Counted from the first letter of the stretch, positions 44,622-52,892 are shown. The stretch: DNA of 57,754 nt from Bradyrhizobium sp. (GCF_027307225.1 NZ_DAHUXJ010000093.1:1-57754); one strand, 5' to 3'. Translations and numbers: made by a program. The notes: generated from the letters alone by a model not told the origin.

Positions 44622-44686
44622 TGCGGCCTGTTTGAAATTTCTGCACCAGAAACGGTCGTACATGAACTTCGGAAAGCGAGCACTTG
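44618..44686 (+). repeat. Chimeric unit: A left half joined to B right half
   Basis: It starts with CTAG shared with the previous B, continues CTAGTGCGGCCTGTTTGAAA like an A 5' arm and loop, then switches to GAACTTCGGAAAGCGAGCAC, which is a B 3' arm ending CTTG. The middle (A 3' arm, linker, B 5' arm) is absent. This looks like an internal deletion product. The 255 bases from here to 44941 hold no gene I can support. Confidence 0.75.
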
Positions 44687-44941
44687 TGAGCATATAGGGA
44701 CTGTCGGACCCGATAGCAATCTTCGAGGGCGGACCAGGTGCGGTTTCCGTCGCTTCGGCCGGCGTGCGTAACGGCCTTGCTTGCGCCGCAACGGGGTGAC
44801 GTTCGAAGCAAGATGTTGTGAATCAGACACTTGGGTGCAGCGCGAAGGCGTTTCCCACGGCCTGCCGCGCGGGCTATGGTAGCCGGCCATGGGGTGGGGT
44901 GCCTTTCCAACATTCGAAATCCAGCTTGGGGAGTTTGATCG

Positions 44942-45331
44942 ATGTCGTCACTTGATCGCTTAAGCAAGTATACGCCCGAGATGCTCAGCATCGCCCGCAT
45001 CGTCATCGGGCTGTTGTTTCTCGAACACGGGCTCTCAAAGCTGCTCGACTTTCCGCACGGGCCGGTTCAACCCGCGATTGGCTCGCTGATCGGGATTCAG
45101 GGCATCATCGAGATTGTTGGCGGCGTGCTGTTTGCAATCGGCTTTTTGACGCGCCCGGTTGCCTTCATTCTCGCCGGCGACATGGCGGTCGCCTATTTCA
45201 AGGTGCATGCGGCAAAGGGCTTCTTCCCGATGCTCAATGGCGGCGATGCGGCCATTCTCTATTGCTTCGTCTTCCTGATCTATTTCTTCGCCGGGCCCGG
45301 CCGCTGGGCCGTGGATGGCTCGGGGAAGTAG
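44942..45331 (+). CDS. DoxX family membrane protein
   Basis: A 129-residue protein with four predicted helices. It has the DoxX pattern IARIVIGLLFLEHGLSKLLDF near residue 18, then IEIVGGVLFAIGFLTRPVAF and a C-terminal helix ending in YFFAGPGRWAVDG. GGGGAG lies 8 bases before the ATG. Members are linked to thiosulfate-quinone or redox functions, but many are uncharacterised. It stands alone beside the element array. Confidence 0.9.
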   Translation: MSSLDRLSKYTPEMLSIARIVIGLLFLEHGLSKLLDFPHGPVQPAIGSLIGIQGIIEIVGGVLFAIGFLTRPVAFILAGDMAVAYFKVHAAKGFFPMLNGGDAAILYCFVFLIYFFAGPGRWAVDGSGK

Positions 45332-45351
45332 CTATACGCCACAACAGCTAT

Positions 45352-45383
45352 GTCGTCCCTGCTTTCGAACGCGCGGGGACGAC
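45352..45383. repeat. Short palindrome between convergent genes
   Basis: GTCGTCCC (45352-45359) pairs with GGGACGAC (45376-45383) over a 16-base loop. This gtcgtccctgc type is another common Bradyrhizobium intergenic palindrome and may serve as a transcript end for doxX and the opposite amidohydrolase. Confidence 0.55.
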
Positions 45384-45430
45384 AGCCGGAAAAACCTCCC
45401 GCCCGCTGCTCTCGCGCGCCTCCAAAAACC

Positions 45431-46555
45431 TCACGTGCTCAGCCGCGGCAGCAGCTTCACCGCGTTGCCGCGTTCGATGCCCATCAATTGCGCATCGGAG
45501 AACAGGCCGCAGCTTCGCAAGCCCTTCACGTGGTCGATGCCGGTGCGGTAGGGGAAATCGGTGCCGAGCACGATTTGCGAGGGCGGGATGATGGCGGTCA
45601 GTGCCGACATCGACGCCTTGTTCGCGGTTTGCGCGGTGTCGTAATAGAAACGCGTCAGTTCGGCCAGCGCGCCATCGGGCACTGCCGGCTTGAATTTGGC
45701 GTCGATCTTCGGCTGGCCGATGAAGCGCTCGATCAAAAACGGCATGGTGCCGCCGGCGTGCGAGAAGATCCACTTGATGTCGCGGAACCGCGAGGCATTG
45801 CCGGAGAACACGATATCGCCGATGGTGCGCGTGGTGTCGGTGCCCCATTCGACCAGCGTCGGCGGCTCGGTCGTCAAGAGGTTGACGCAACAATCCGCGG
45901 TCGTCGGATGGGTATAGACGACGCATTTGCGCCGGTTGAGCTCCTCCATCACGGCTAAGAACGACGGATGGCCGAGCCATTTGTCGTGATAGCTGGTGAG
46001 CAGCCCGATGCCGTCGGCCTTGAGCGTGTCGAGCGCGTATTCGATTTCCTTTAGAGACCCTTCGGTGTCGGTGAGCGGGATCATCGCGAACGAGCCGAAG
46101 CGGCCGGGATGATCTGATATCAGCTTCGCGGCATATTCGTTGCTCTCGCGGCAAAGCTTGCGGGCGGTGTCGCCGGAGGTGAAGTTCACGCCGGGCTGCG
46201 TCACCGAGAGCATGGAGACCTGGATGCCGGCCGCATCCATGTCGGCGAGCGACTTTTCCGGCGTCCACTTGATTTGCGGAGGGCTGCCGAGATGATCTTC
46301 GACGATGGCCTGGATATAGCTCGGCGGCGACAGATGATGGTGAACGTCGACACGATATGGCTTTTCGTTCGCCGCCTGCGCGAAGGCTCGCGAGCCGCCC
46401 ACGCCGGTTGCCGCCAGCGCAGCAGCGCCCGCCACGAATCGGCGCCGGCTTAAAGCCCGTGACGTCAGCGACAACGTGTCGCCGCATCCGCAGGCGCAAC
46501 CGCGCATCAGCATGCGCCTTTTGCCTTCGCCCGATTGACCCTCCTTGTGGCGCAT
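45431..46555 (-). CDS. Exported amidohydrolase (ACMSD-like decarboxylase/hydrolase family)
   Basis: A 374-residue TIM-barrel protein. The N-terminus (about 1-60) contains a twin-arginine signal LSRRRFVAGAAALAATGVGG, so it is probably exported folded. The barrel begins VDVHHHLSPPSYI (metal HxH), with later TDFPYRTGIDHV near the C-terminus giving the metal Asp. The ATG at 46555 has GGGGAG 8 bases upstream; a longer frame to 46639 is not needed. Relatives act on aromatic or semialdehyde carboxylates. Tat export of this family is less common than cytoplasmic location. Substrate unknown. Confidence 0.85.
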   Translation of the reverse strand: MRHKEGQSGEGKRRMLMRGCACGCGDTLSLTSRALSRRRFVAGAAALAATGVGGSRAFAQAANEKPYRVDVHHHLSPPSYIQAIVEDHLGSPPQIKWTPEKSLADMDAAGIQVSMLSVTQPGVNFTSGDTARKLCRESNEYAAKLISDHPGRFGSFAMIPLTDTEGSLKEIEYALDTLKADGIGLLTSYHDKWLGHPSFLAVMEELNRRKCVVYTHPTTADCCVNLLTTEPPTLVEWGTDTTRTIGDIVFSGNASRFRDIKWIFSHAGGTMPFLIERFIGQPKIDAKFKPAVPDGALAELTRFYYDTAQTANKASMSALTAIIPPSQIVLGTDFPYRTGIDHVKGLRSCGLFSDAQLMGIERGNAVKLLPRLST

Positions 46556-46872
46556 GAAGTTTTCTCCCCGTCCCGGTCCGCTCTTCGGGACTTCTCGATC
46601 AAGACCGTCACACCTTAGCGATGTTGGTATGCCAGACAATAGCGGTCGCCTTCACGTCATCCTCGGACAAGTCGCCTTTGCAAGGCGGTTTTGCGCGCAG
46701 ATGCGCGAGATTCTGGTCAAGCGTGCAGAGTTCTTGAGTGTCGTGCTGCATCGCACTGCACGCGTTGTAAAAGAATGTTGATGTCCGCCGGCAGCGACAA
46801 AAGGAAACAGACGCCTGCCATGAAATCTGCTAGGTTTGCTCCGTTACTTGGCTTCACAGAGGAGTGGAGTTC
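46556..46872. other. Intergenic region with no supported gene
   Basis: I see no convincing coding sequence, palindrome or promoter pair here. It should contain the promoters of the divergent amidohydrolase and small-protein genes. Confidence 0.5.
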
Positions 46873-47058
46873 ATGAACAAGCTCGTTGAAATTCGCCGCC
46901 AGGAGCATTTTTGCCGTGAGCGTGCGTTACATGATTCCGAGCGTAAGACGTTCTGGCTTGCGGAGGCCGAAATCTGGGAGCAGCGTGCGCTGGATGAGAT
47001 CGCGTTTCACTTCCGGGAGTGCAATTTCGAGGAGCCGGCTCGCTCCTTGAACGCTTAA
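46873..47058 (+). CDS. Small charged soluble protein
   Basis: A 61-residue helical protein, MNKLVEIRRQEHFCRERALH..., rich in Arg, Glu and aromatic residues with W at two positions and no membrane segment. AGAGGAG lies 8 bases before the ATG. It looks like a small helical-hairpin protein of the kind common in rhizobia. I cannot name a function. Confidence 0.65.
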   Translation: MNKLVEIRRQEHFCRERALHDSERKTFWLAEAEIWEQRALDEIAFHFRECNFEEPARSLNA

Positions 47059-47142
47059 GTCAGTCGCCGAAATCAATCATACGTCGCGGGCGGCCGGAGG
47101 GTCGCCCGCGATGCGTTTGGGGGATAGACGAGCGGGATTCTT

Positions 47143-47330
47143 TTCCCTCCCCCTTGCGGGGAGGGTCGGCGAGCGACGGCGAGCCGGGGTGGGGGTTCTC
47201 AAAATCAAATATAGCAATCTCACCTCGTCGGGCACGCCCCCACCCGACCGTCGCTTCGCGACGGCCACCCTCCCCACGCTTCGCGGGGGAGGGATCGAAG
47301 GTCCGAACCCTCCCCCTTTCAGGCGGAGGG
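47143..47330. repeat. Long intergenic palindrome of the ccctcccccttgcgggg family
   Basis: Ends: TTCCCTCCCCCTTGCGGGGA and GCTTCGCGGGGGAGGG, with inner GACGGCGAGCCGGGGTGGGG opposed by CCCCCACCCGACCGTCGCTT. A further CCCTCCCCCTTTCAGGCGGA lies at 47309-47330. It fills most of the gap between the small gene and the MFS gene. Confidence 0.8.
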
Positions 47331-47398
47331 AGCATTCTGCTAAGGCAAGTCCGTAACCAACAAAGAACAAAAGCCAAAACGGGGAAGGACAAAGCGGG

Positions 47399-48724
47399 AT
47401 GACGGTGATGGGCGGGGGCGTCCCGGGTGGTCTTTCCGATTCCAGCGCAAGCGCGGGCGCGGCCGATGCCGCGATGCAACGCGCGGTGCACAAGGCGGCG
47501 CTGCGGTTCGTGCCGCTTTTGACCGTCGCCTACCTCTTCAATTATCTCGACCGCACCAGTCTCGGCGTAGCGGGGCTGACCATGAATCAGCAATTGGGGT
47601 TGACGCCATTCCAGTTCGGGCTGGCCGGCGGCGTGTTCTTTCTCGGCTATTCGACGTTCGAGATCCCGAGCAACCTTTTGCTTTACAAGGTTGGCGCGCG
47701 GCGCTGGATCGCCCGCATCATGGTCAGTTGGGGCATCGTGTCGGCGGCGACCGCCTTCGTGGTCGGGCCACACAGCTTTTACGGCGTGCGGCTTCTGCTC
47801 GGCATCATGGAAGCCGGCTTCTTTCCCGGCGTGACGTTCTTTCTTGCCGCATGGTTTCCGGCGCAGTACCGCACGCGGATGCTGGCCTGGTTTCTGGTCG
47901 GCATTCCCTTGTCGTCGCTGATCGGTACGCCCGTTTGCACCGAACTGCTTCGGATGAACGGCATCTGGGGCCTGGCCGGCTGGCAATGGATGTTTCTGCT
48001 GGTGAGCCTGCCTTGCCTGCCACTCGGCCTGCTCACGCTGAAATTTCTTGCCGACCGGCCGCAGACCGCATCCTGGCTGACGCGCGAGGAGCGCGACGCG
48101 CTCGACGGCGTGCTGGCATCAGAGGTGCGGGAACGGCCGCATTCCTCGCTGCTCGCGGCGCTGAAGGATCCGCGCGTCTTGATCTGCACCGCGGTCCAGT
48201 TCGGCTTTACGCTCGGCTCCTACGGCATCGGCATCTGGATGCCCCTGATGCTGAGGGAGTACCACCTCTCCAACATGGCGATCGGCTGGGTCGCGGCGAT
48301 CCCCTATCTCTTCGCCACCGTCGGCATGATCCTGTGGGCGCACTATGTCGACCGCAAGGGCAGGCGCATCGTCAATCTCGCCGTCACCTGCCTGCTGGCC
48401 GGCGTGGGCCTGTTGCTGCCGATCCTTTCCAACTCGCTTGTTTCGGCCGTCATCGGCTTCAGCCTGGCGCTGGTCGGCGTCACCGCGGCGCGCGCTATCT
48501 TCTGGACCATCCCGACGCGCTTCCTCACCGGTGTCGCCGCCGCCGGCGGGCTTGCCTTCATCAACTCGGTCGCCACCACCGGCGGCTCTTTCGGCCCCAC
48601 GATGATGGGCTGGCTGAAGCAGTATTCCGGCTCCTATGTCGTCGGCCTGCTGGCGGTTGCCGCCGTCCTGGTCGCGGCGGCGCTGGCCTCGATGTCGCTG
48701 AAGCTCTTTATTTCGCGCGAGTAG
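47399..48724 (+). CDS. MFS transporter, anion:cation symporter (ACS) family
   Basis: A 441-residue protein with twelve predicted helices. AYLFNYLDRTSLGVAGLTMN is the family signature in helix 1 (D-R-x-x-x-x-x-A), GGVFFLGYSTFEIPSNLLLY follows, and RLLLGIMEAGFFPGVTFFLA is the second hallmark. This family imports organic anions such as phthalate, 4-hydroxyphenylacetate, glucarate or tartrate. The ATG at 47399 fits the family length. Single gene; a strong hairpin terminator follows at 48758. Confidence 0.9.
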   Translation: MTVMGGGVPGGLSDSSASAGAADAAMQRAVHKAALRFVPLLTVAYLFNYLDRTSLGVAGLTMNQQLGLTPFQFGLAGGVFFLGYSTFEIPSNLLLYKVGARRWIARIMVSWGIVSAATAFVVGPHSFYGVRLLLGIMEAGFFPGVTFFLAAWFPAQYRTRMLAWFLVGIPLSSLIGTPVCTELLRMNGIWGLAGWQWMFLLVSLPCLPLGLLTLKFLADRPQTASWLTREERDALDGVLASEVRERPHSSLLAALKDPRVLICTAVQFGFTLGSYGIGIWMPLMLREYHLSNMAIGWVAAIPYLFATVGMILWAHYVDRKGRRIVNLAVTCLLAGVGLLLPILSNSLVSAVIGFSLALVGVTAARAIFWTIPTRFLTGVAAAGGLAFINSVATTGGSFGPTMMGWLKQYSGSYVVGLLAVAAVLVAAALASMSLKLFISRE

Positions 48725-48757
48725 GCGGACGGAACGATTTGCTGCATTGATACAAAA

Positions 48758-48780
48758 AGGTCCGCCTTCAGGGCGGACCT
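48758..48780. terminator. Bidirectional intrinsic terminator
   Basis: AGGTCCGCC pairs with GGCGGACCT around TTCAG. On the minus strand the hairpin is followed by TTTTT, an ideal terminator for the Spy-like gene; on the plus strand TTTCCCC follows, serving the MFS gene. The two genes are convergent. Confidence 0.85.
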
Positions 48781-48809
48781 TTCCCCATCATTCAGGCGCC
48801 GAACGGCAA

Positions 48810-49250
48810 CTACTTCCGCATGCTCTTCCGGAAGTCATCAAACTTGCGCTTCTGCTTGTCATCAAGGCTGTTGTAGAAGGCGATCAGCTTCGGGTTTTCC
48901 GCCTTCATGGCATCCAGCCGCGCCTCGAGGAAGCTCTGGCGGAAATTCAGCCGGTCCTCGTAAGACGACAGGTCGGGCTCCTTGGTGCAAAGCTTCGATT
49001 TTGTGTCGTCGATCGACTTTACCCGCGTTTGCTGAAAATCGTCGTAGGCGGCCTGTTGCGCGGAGGTCAGCTTCAGCTTGGCGGCCAGCCGTTCGCCGAT
49101 CTTGTGATGGCGTGCCTCATTATTCTCCTTGGCGCAGAGCCGCTGGAACAGCGCGCCGTGATGACCGCTGTCGGTGGCTTGCGCCTGCCAGGAGGTCCCG
49201 CCGAGCAGGGTGACCGCCACGATCAGCGCTGACAGTTTCGTCTTTCTCAT
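48810..49250 (-). CDS. Spy/CpxP-like periplasmic LTxxQ protein
   Basis: A 146-residue exported helical protein. Signal peptide about 1-25 (MRKTKLSALIVAVTLLGGTS then WQAQA). The mature part has one clear LTxxQ motif, KLKLTSAQQAAYDDFQ, and a second helical repeat ending KQKRKFDDFRKSMRK. Spy-like proteins act as ATP-independent periplasmic chaperones or metal/stress sensors. No two-component system is adjacent. Confidence 0.85.
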   Translation of the reverse strand: MRKTKLSALIVAVTLLGGTSWQAQATDSGHHGALFQRLCAKENNEARHHKIGERLAAKLKLTSAQQAAYDDFQQTRVKSIDDTKSKLCTKEPDLSSYEDRLNFRQSFLEARLDAMKAENPKLIAFYNSLDDKQKRKFDDFRKSMRK

Positions 49251-49346
49251 CTGATGCTCCCAGGATGGATTGTTGCCGGCGAACCTTGTTTCAAGATCGC
49301 AACCTATAAGGAATGATTGGTCTCGCTTTGAACGAGACAGGCGCCG

Positions 49347-49817
49347 TTATCTCCTGCCCCCATGGCCGCCACCCGCATGGCCGCCGCCCGCGTGGCCGCC
49401 GCCTCGCGCCATGCCCCCGCCGTGAAAGCCGTGTCCGCCGTGAAAGCCGTGCCCGCCGTGAAAGCCGCCGCCGTGAAAGCCGCGCCCGCCGCGATAAAAC
49501 CCGCCGCCATAATAGGCAGGACCACCACCATAATAGGCAGGGCCACCATAATAACCGGGGCCACCATAGAAGCCGTCGCCGTAACCCCCGTCATCATCGC
49601 AGTCGTTGTAATAACAATTGCCGCCCAGCGCGCCGCCGACGATGCCGGCGACCGCGCCTCCAATGATCGCGCCCGCAATGGCGTCGCCGCCATACTGGAC
49701 CTGCTGGATATCCGGGCCAGGCTCGATCCGTTGCGGACCGACGAGTCCCGCCATCGCCGGAGCTGCCGTGAGGATCAGCGCAATCCCGATAGAAGCGGCG
49801 CCTCTGATCAGCATCAT
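49347..49817 (-). CDS. Glycine/histidine/tyrosine-rich exported or membrane-associated protein
   Basis: A 156-residue low-complexity protein. Signal peptide MMLIRGAASIGIALILTAAP then AMA. A glycine-zipper-like segment (DAIAGAIIGGAVAGIVGGAL) is followed by NCYYNDCDDDGG and then repeats: YYGG (five times), GFHGGH-type (four times) and GGGHA at the end. ATG at 49817 has AAGGA 7 bases upstream; the longer frame to 50000 is not protein-like. The His-rich tail could bind metal. Function unknown. Confidence 0.75.
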   Translation of the reverse strand: MMLIRGAASIGIALILTAAPAMAGLVGPQRIEPGPDIQQVQYGGDAIAGAIIGGAVAGIVGGALGGNCYYNDCDDDGGYGDGFYGGPGYYGGPAYYGGGPAYYGGGFYRGGRGFHGGGFHGGHGFHGGHGFHGGGMARGGGHAGGGHAGGGHGGRR

Positions 49818-50106
49818 CCAAATATCCTTTCGCGTCCGGTATCGAATAGCTGGAATATGTGCCGCGGAAGCGCGGGCCGTCGAAGCTTGATCGAATCGCC
49901 GTCGCAGGTCTATGCGAGCGCGGCTAAAGAAATGTTTAGTTGCTTCTTCGGGCTTGCCTGCTTCGGCGACCGCGGCAACATGGCCGCCGCGACGGCCCAA
50001 TGGCGCTGAAGCTATTCATGACGGGCGGCCAATGCCTCGCGCGAGCAATTGATCAATTGAGGACGATTTGGCAGTGAGAGCCCAGCGGTGGAGGCGATAT
50101 AAACCC

Positions 50107-50382
50107 TCACACAGCCTCGTGCTTGCGCAGATCGTGCGCGTGATCGAAGCACGCCGCCTGAAGGTCCGTGTCCGAGGCCGCGATCTCGGGCAGGGCGGCC
50201 TCGGCCAGGATCTCCTCGGTGATGTCCTCGACCGATCGCTCGGCGATCTCGTGGATGAAGCTGATGTTGGCGTATTCGCCCGAGGCGATGCGCGAGACGA
50301 CCTCGCGGCGGGTGATTTCAGGGTCGACGATGGCCTCGCGGCCGCGCCTTCCATAATCGATCATGACGACGAAATACTGCAT
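50107..50382 (-). CDS. Conserved small hypothetical protein
   Basis: A 91-residue soluble protein, MQYFVVMIDYGRRGREAIVD..., a sequence I recall as conserved in Bradyrhizobium. The middle is helical (EITRREVVSRIASGEYANIS) with an acidic C-terminal half (SVEDITEEILAEAALPEI). Starts further upstream (50430, 50499) lack ribosome-binding sites. It lies beside the S24 repressor module but is separated from it by a palindrome. No function known to me. Confidence 0.65.
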   Translation of the reverse strand: MQYFVVMIDYGRRGREAIVDPEITRREVVSRIASGEYANISFIHEIAERSVEDITEEILAEAALPEIAASDTDLQAACFDHAHDLRKHEAV

Positions 50383-50484
50383 GTGGCGGCGTGACGCCTC
50401 CTCGAAAAGCCCTGCCTGAGTGGGTTCCATTATTTCGGGGATTCGAAAGTCTGGCAAGAAAAATTTCTGAAAATCAGAAATTGC

Positions 50485-50563
50485 GTCATTCCGGGGCAAT
50501 GCGCAGCATTGAACCTGGAATCTCGAGGTTCCGGGTTCGCCCTCGCGAGCGCCCCGGAACGAC
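50485..50563. repeat. Intergenic palindrome of the gtcattccggggc family
   Basis: Starts GTCATTCCGGGGCAATGC and ends GCGAGCGCCCCGGAACGAC, centre ACCTGGAATCTCGAGGTTCC. It lies between two minus-strand genes, just after the stop of the S24 gene. Confidence 0.85.
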
Positions 50564-50568
50564 GTGCC

Positions 50569-51225
50569 TCATTTGGGCGTCTTGCCATCCTTATGCCCAC
50601 CGTGTCCCGAATGCCCCGCGGCTTTCTTCCGCGTCCGCGAGGCAGCCCGCGCCCGCAGCCGTTCGATCTGGCCGCGCGGCAGCGTCACGCAGATTTCGCC
50701 GATCCATTCCAGCTTGACGCCAGCGATCGGCTTGGCGTTGAAACTCGTGAGGTTGACGACATGCGCGGTCTTGCCGCGTTCGATCGTCTTCAGGTAACGC
50801 TCGCCCGTCTTCAGGCGCACCGCCGCTTCCTCGCCATAGAAGCTCGACAGAGGGTGCCGCTGGTCGCGATAAACCACGATGATGTCGCCATTCTCGTATT
50901 TCGGCAGCATGGAATCGCCGACCACCTCGAAGGCGATGGTTTCTTCCGCGATCGGGAACGGCAGTTCGACCTCGCCGAGGCCTTCGGGCGGCATCTGCTC
51001 GAATTCCGGCGTGATCGACGCGCCGGCGCCGACCCGTCCCATGATCGGAACTGCGTTGAGTTCGAGATAGTCGATGATTGGGGCAAGCTCGGAAGCCTTG
51101 ATCAGGCGCATCTCGCCCAGGATTTCCGACACCGCGCCGGGCCGCACGCCCATTGCCGCCGCGAGGCCGCCCTTGGTCTTGCCCGGCTTTGCCAGTCCCC
51201 GTTCGATCATCTTGACGTCCAGCAT
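50569..51225 (-). CDS. Phage-type repressor with S24 (LexA/CI) peptidase domain
   Basis: A 218-residue protein. An N-terminal HTH (about 1-55: KTKGGLAAAMGVRPGAVSEI) precedes the S24 domain: FEVVGDSMLPKYENGDIIVV has the catalytic Ser and EEAAVRLKTGERYLKTIER the Lys. A basic C-terminal tail (ARAASRTRKKAAGHSG) is an addition. ATG at 51225 has GGAGAGGA upstream. Autocleavage at an Ala/Val-Gly site (VGAGAS, about residue 66) would be expected if it acts like LexA/CI. It is divergent from a GcrA-like gene it probably represses. Confidence 0.88.
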   Translation of the reverse strand: MLDVKMIERGLAKPGKTKGGLAAAMGVRPGAVSEILGEMRLIKASELAPIIDYLELNAVPIMGRVGAGASITPEFEQMPPEGLGEVELPFPIAEETIAFEVVGDSMLPKYENGDIIVVYRDQRHPLSSFYGEEAAVRLKTGERYLKTIERGKTAHVVNLTSFNAKPIAGVKLEWIGEICVTLPRGQIERLRARAASRTRKKAAGHSGHGGHKDGKTPK

Positions 51226-51287
51226 CGGTCCTCTCCGACTCGTCAAATATGAGTGACCATAGCAATTCCGATTATCCGAAATCAAGC

Positions 51288-51316
51288 TTGACTTGCTTCG
51301 GAATATCAGAAATAGT
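51288..51316 (+). promoter_or_regulatory. Candidate sigma-70-type promoter for the GcrA-like gene
   Basis: TTGACT at 51288-51293 and AATAGT at 51311-51316, spacing 17, 34 bases before the ATG at 51350. The region also has AATTCCGATTATCCGAAAT and TTCGGAATATCAGAAAT, related inverted half-sites (TTCGGAAT/ATTCCGAT) that could be repressor operators for the S24 protein. Confidence 0.5.
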
Positions 51317-51349
51317 GAGAACACAACGTGAAACTTCAGGAAATTGACA

Positions 51350-51880
51350 ATGCAATCCACGTGGGAGGATGCGCATTCGCTTGCGCTGCGTGAACTGGTC
51401 GAGAAGGGGATTTCGTTCAAGGAAATCGCCCGCGCGCTGAACGAGCGCTTCGGCACCGCCTATACCCGCAATGCCGCGATCGGCCGCGCCCGCCGCCTGG
51501 GGCTTTCGACGCCCGAACGATCGGGCCCGGGCGGCGTGTTTGCCGCGCCGAGGAAGCCGGATGCGCGAAAAATGGCCGAAAAGCGCGCCCGCAACCTGTG
51601 CAAGTCGCCCAAACCCACCGCGCTGGAACGCGCGGCCGTGCTTCAGCTTCGCTGCGTCGCCATCGCGCCAAGACACCTCACGCTGATTGATCTCGAGCCG
51701 GGCGATTGCCGCTATCCCTATGGCGGCGATGCCGAGGGCGAGCCGATCACGTTTTGCGGCCATCTCCGCCGCGAGGGTTCGAGCTACTGCCCGTCGCATT
51801 TTCATCTGACCAGCCTGCCGGACGTTGACGAGAAGCGTCCGCCGGCAAAGGCGCCGCTGCGGCTGGTGGAGGCGGCGTGA
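51350..51880 (+). CDS. GcrA-like regulator
   Basis: A 176-residue protein resembling the cell-cycle regulator GcrA. The N-terminal HTH reads LALRELVEKGISFKEIARAL followed by TRNAAIGRARRLGLSTPE (GcrA: TRNAVIGKxHRLGL). The C-terminal module has CRYPYGG, ITFCGHLRREGSSYCPSH, equivalent to the sigma-70-contacting part. ATG at 51350 has AGGA upstream. GcrA binds methylated promoters with sigma-70; this copy, beside a phage-type repressor and YdaU, is probably a paralogue from a prophage-like module rather than the housekeeping protein. Confidence 0.82.
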   Translation: MQSTWEDAHSLALRELVEKGISFKEIARALNERFGTAYTRNAAIGRARRLGLSTPERSGPGGVFAAPRKPDARKMAEKRARNLCKSPKPTALERAAVLQLRCVAIAPRHLTLIDLEPGDCRYPYGGDAEGEPITFCGHLRREGSSYCPSHFHLTSLPDVDEKRPPAKAPLRLVEAA

Positions 51881-52254
51881 AGACGAACGCCGATCCCATG
51901 CTTGAGAGACTAAGGCCTTTGCCGGTGCGGCTTCGCATCGCGCATCTGGCCGCGCTCGTGCGCTGGGAGCGGGCAAAGAACGCGCGCTCGCTTTCTTACC
52001 CCACCCCGCAGGAGCGTGAGCGATCTCTTTCTTATCCCTCCCCTTGCGAGCGTGAGCGAGTGGTGGGGAGGGAAGGCCGAAGCGAAGCGGAGGCGAGGGT
52101 GGGGGGCCTCTTGTTGTACCCCCACCCCGCCGCTCATTTCATTCGCGACGACCCTCCCCGCAAGGGGGAGGGAAAAGGAAGCGCCCGCGTATGCGATAAC
52201 GCGCGCAAGCCGGAGAGATCAAGCACGGCCAACGATGGCGGCCGCGCGGGATGA
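51877..52254 (+). CDS. Small hypothetical gene whose 3' half is repeat sequence
   Basis: The ORF starts with GTG overlapping the GcrA-like stop. Residues 1-38 (MLERLRPLPVRLRIAHLAAL and following) look like real protein. From about residue 39 the frame is translated palindromic repeat (51994-52177), which gives repetitive SYPTPQERERS-type sequence. Probably the native C-terminus was lost to repeat insertion, or the true gene is very short. Treat as doubtful or damaged. Confidence 0.4.
   Translation: MKTNADPMLERLRPLPVRLRIAHLAALVRWERAKNARSLSYPTPQERERSLSYPSPCERERVVGREGRSEAEARVGGLLLYPHPAAHFIRDDPPRKGEGKGSARVCDNARKPERSSTANDGGRAG
51994..52177. repeat. Long palindrome of the ccctccccttgcg family inside a small gene
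   Basis: TATCCCTCCCCTTGCGAGCG at the left is opposed by CCCTCCCCGCAAGGGGGAGG at the right, with GAGGGTGGGGG/CCCCCACCCC inner arms. A tandem partial copy (TTACCCCACCCCGCAGGAGC) precedes it. It runs through the frame of the 51877 ORF. Confidence 0.75.
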
Positions 52255-52814
52255 AGCGGGCGTGGATGCCGCTTTATGTCGGTGACTATCTTGGCGACAC
52301 CGGTCACCTGACCACGGCGCAGCATGGCGCTTACCTGCTGCTGATGATGCATTACTGGCGCAAGGGCGAACTGCCCGATGACGACCGCCAGCTGTCGAAG
52401 ATCGCGAAATTGCCGTTGAAGACCTGGAGCAATTATCGCCCGGTCCTGCAGCAGTTCTTTCATTCCGGCTGGAAACACAAGCGGATCGATGCCGAGCTGG
52501 AACGGGTGATGCGCGTCTCTGAAAAGCGCGCGACCGCGGGGCAAAAGGGCGGGCTCGGTTCGGCGCTCTCCCGATTGAAACTCGAAAATTCGGCGCGGGG
52601 AAGGTCATTGCCGCCAGCAATTGCTTTGCAAAAGCCAAGCAAAACGCAAGCAAACGTCGACCACTCACACTCACACTCACATCAGACTCTTTCCTTGAAG
52701 GGAGATCAGACGTCGTGTGCGAGATCCGATACCGCGCCCGGAGCTGCGAAAGACAGCAAGTCGATCCCGGTCAGTGCGGAACTTGCGGCCCTGATCGCGC
52801 GAAAGACGACCTGA
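52251..52814 (+). CDS. YdaU-family (DUF1376) protein
   Basis: A 187-residue protein. WMPLYVGDYLGDTGHLTTAQ followed by HGAYLLLMMHYWRKGELPDD is the DUF1376 hallmark found in phage and prophage replication regions. The second half is a variable Ser/Lys-rich linker and a short C-terminal helix (SAELAALIARKTT). It probably acts like a replication-initiation accessory (winged-helix) protein. It supports a prophage origin of this four-gene stretch. RBS is weak; the start may instead be the later ATG at 52266 (MPLYVG). Confidence 0.85.
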   Translation: MKRAWMPLYVGDYLGDTGHLTTAQHGAYLLLMMHYWRKGELPDDDRQLSKIAKLPLKTWSNYRPVLQQFFHSGWKHKRIDAELERVMRVSEKRATAGQKGGLGSALSRLKLENSARGRSLPPAIALQKPSKTQANVDHSHSHSHQTLSLKGDQTSCARSDTAPGAAKDSKSIPVSAELAALIARKTT

Positions 52815-52892
52815 CGGCTGCGTGAAGCTTGCAAGCAGCGAGGTCTTTCACGCCTTCGACCATTGATGTTCGCAACAGGAGTTTTGAAAACG

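Noticed and set aside
44287..44686. CRISPR array or tandem satellite
   Set aside because: Units are large palindromes of different subtypes joined at CTAG; there are no short direct repeats with unique spacers and no cas genes.
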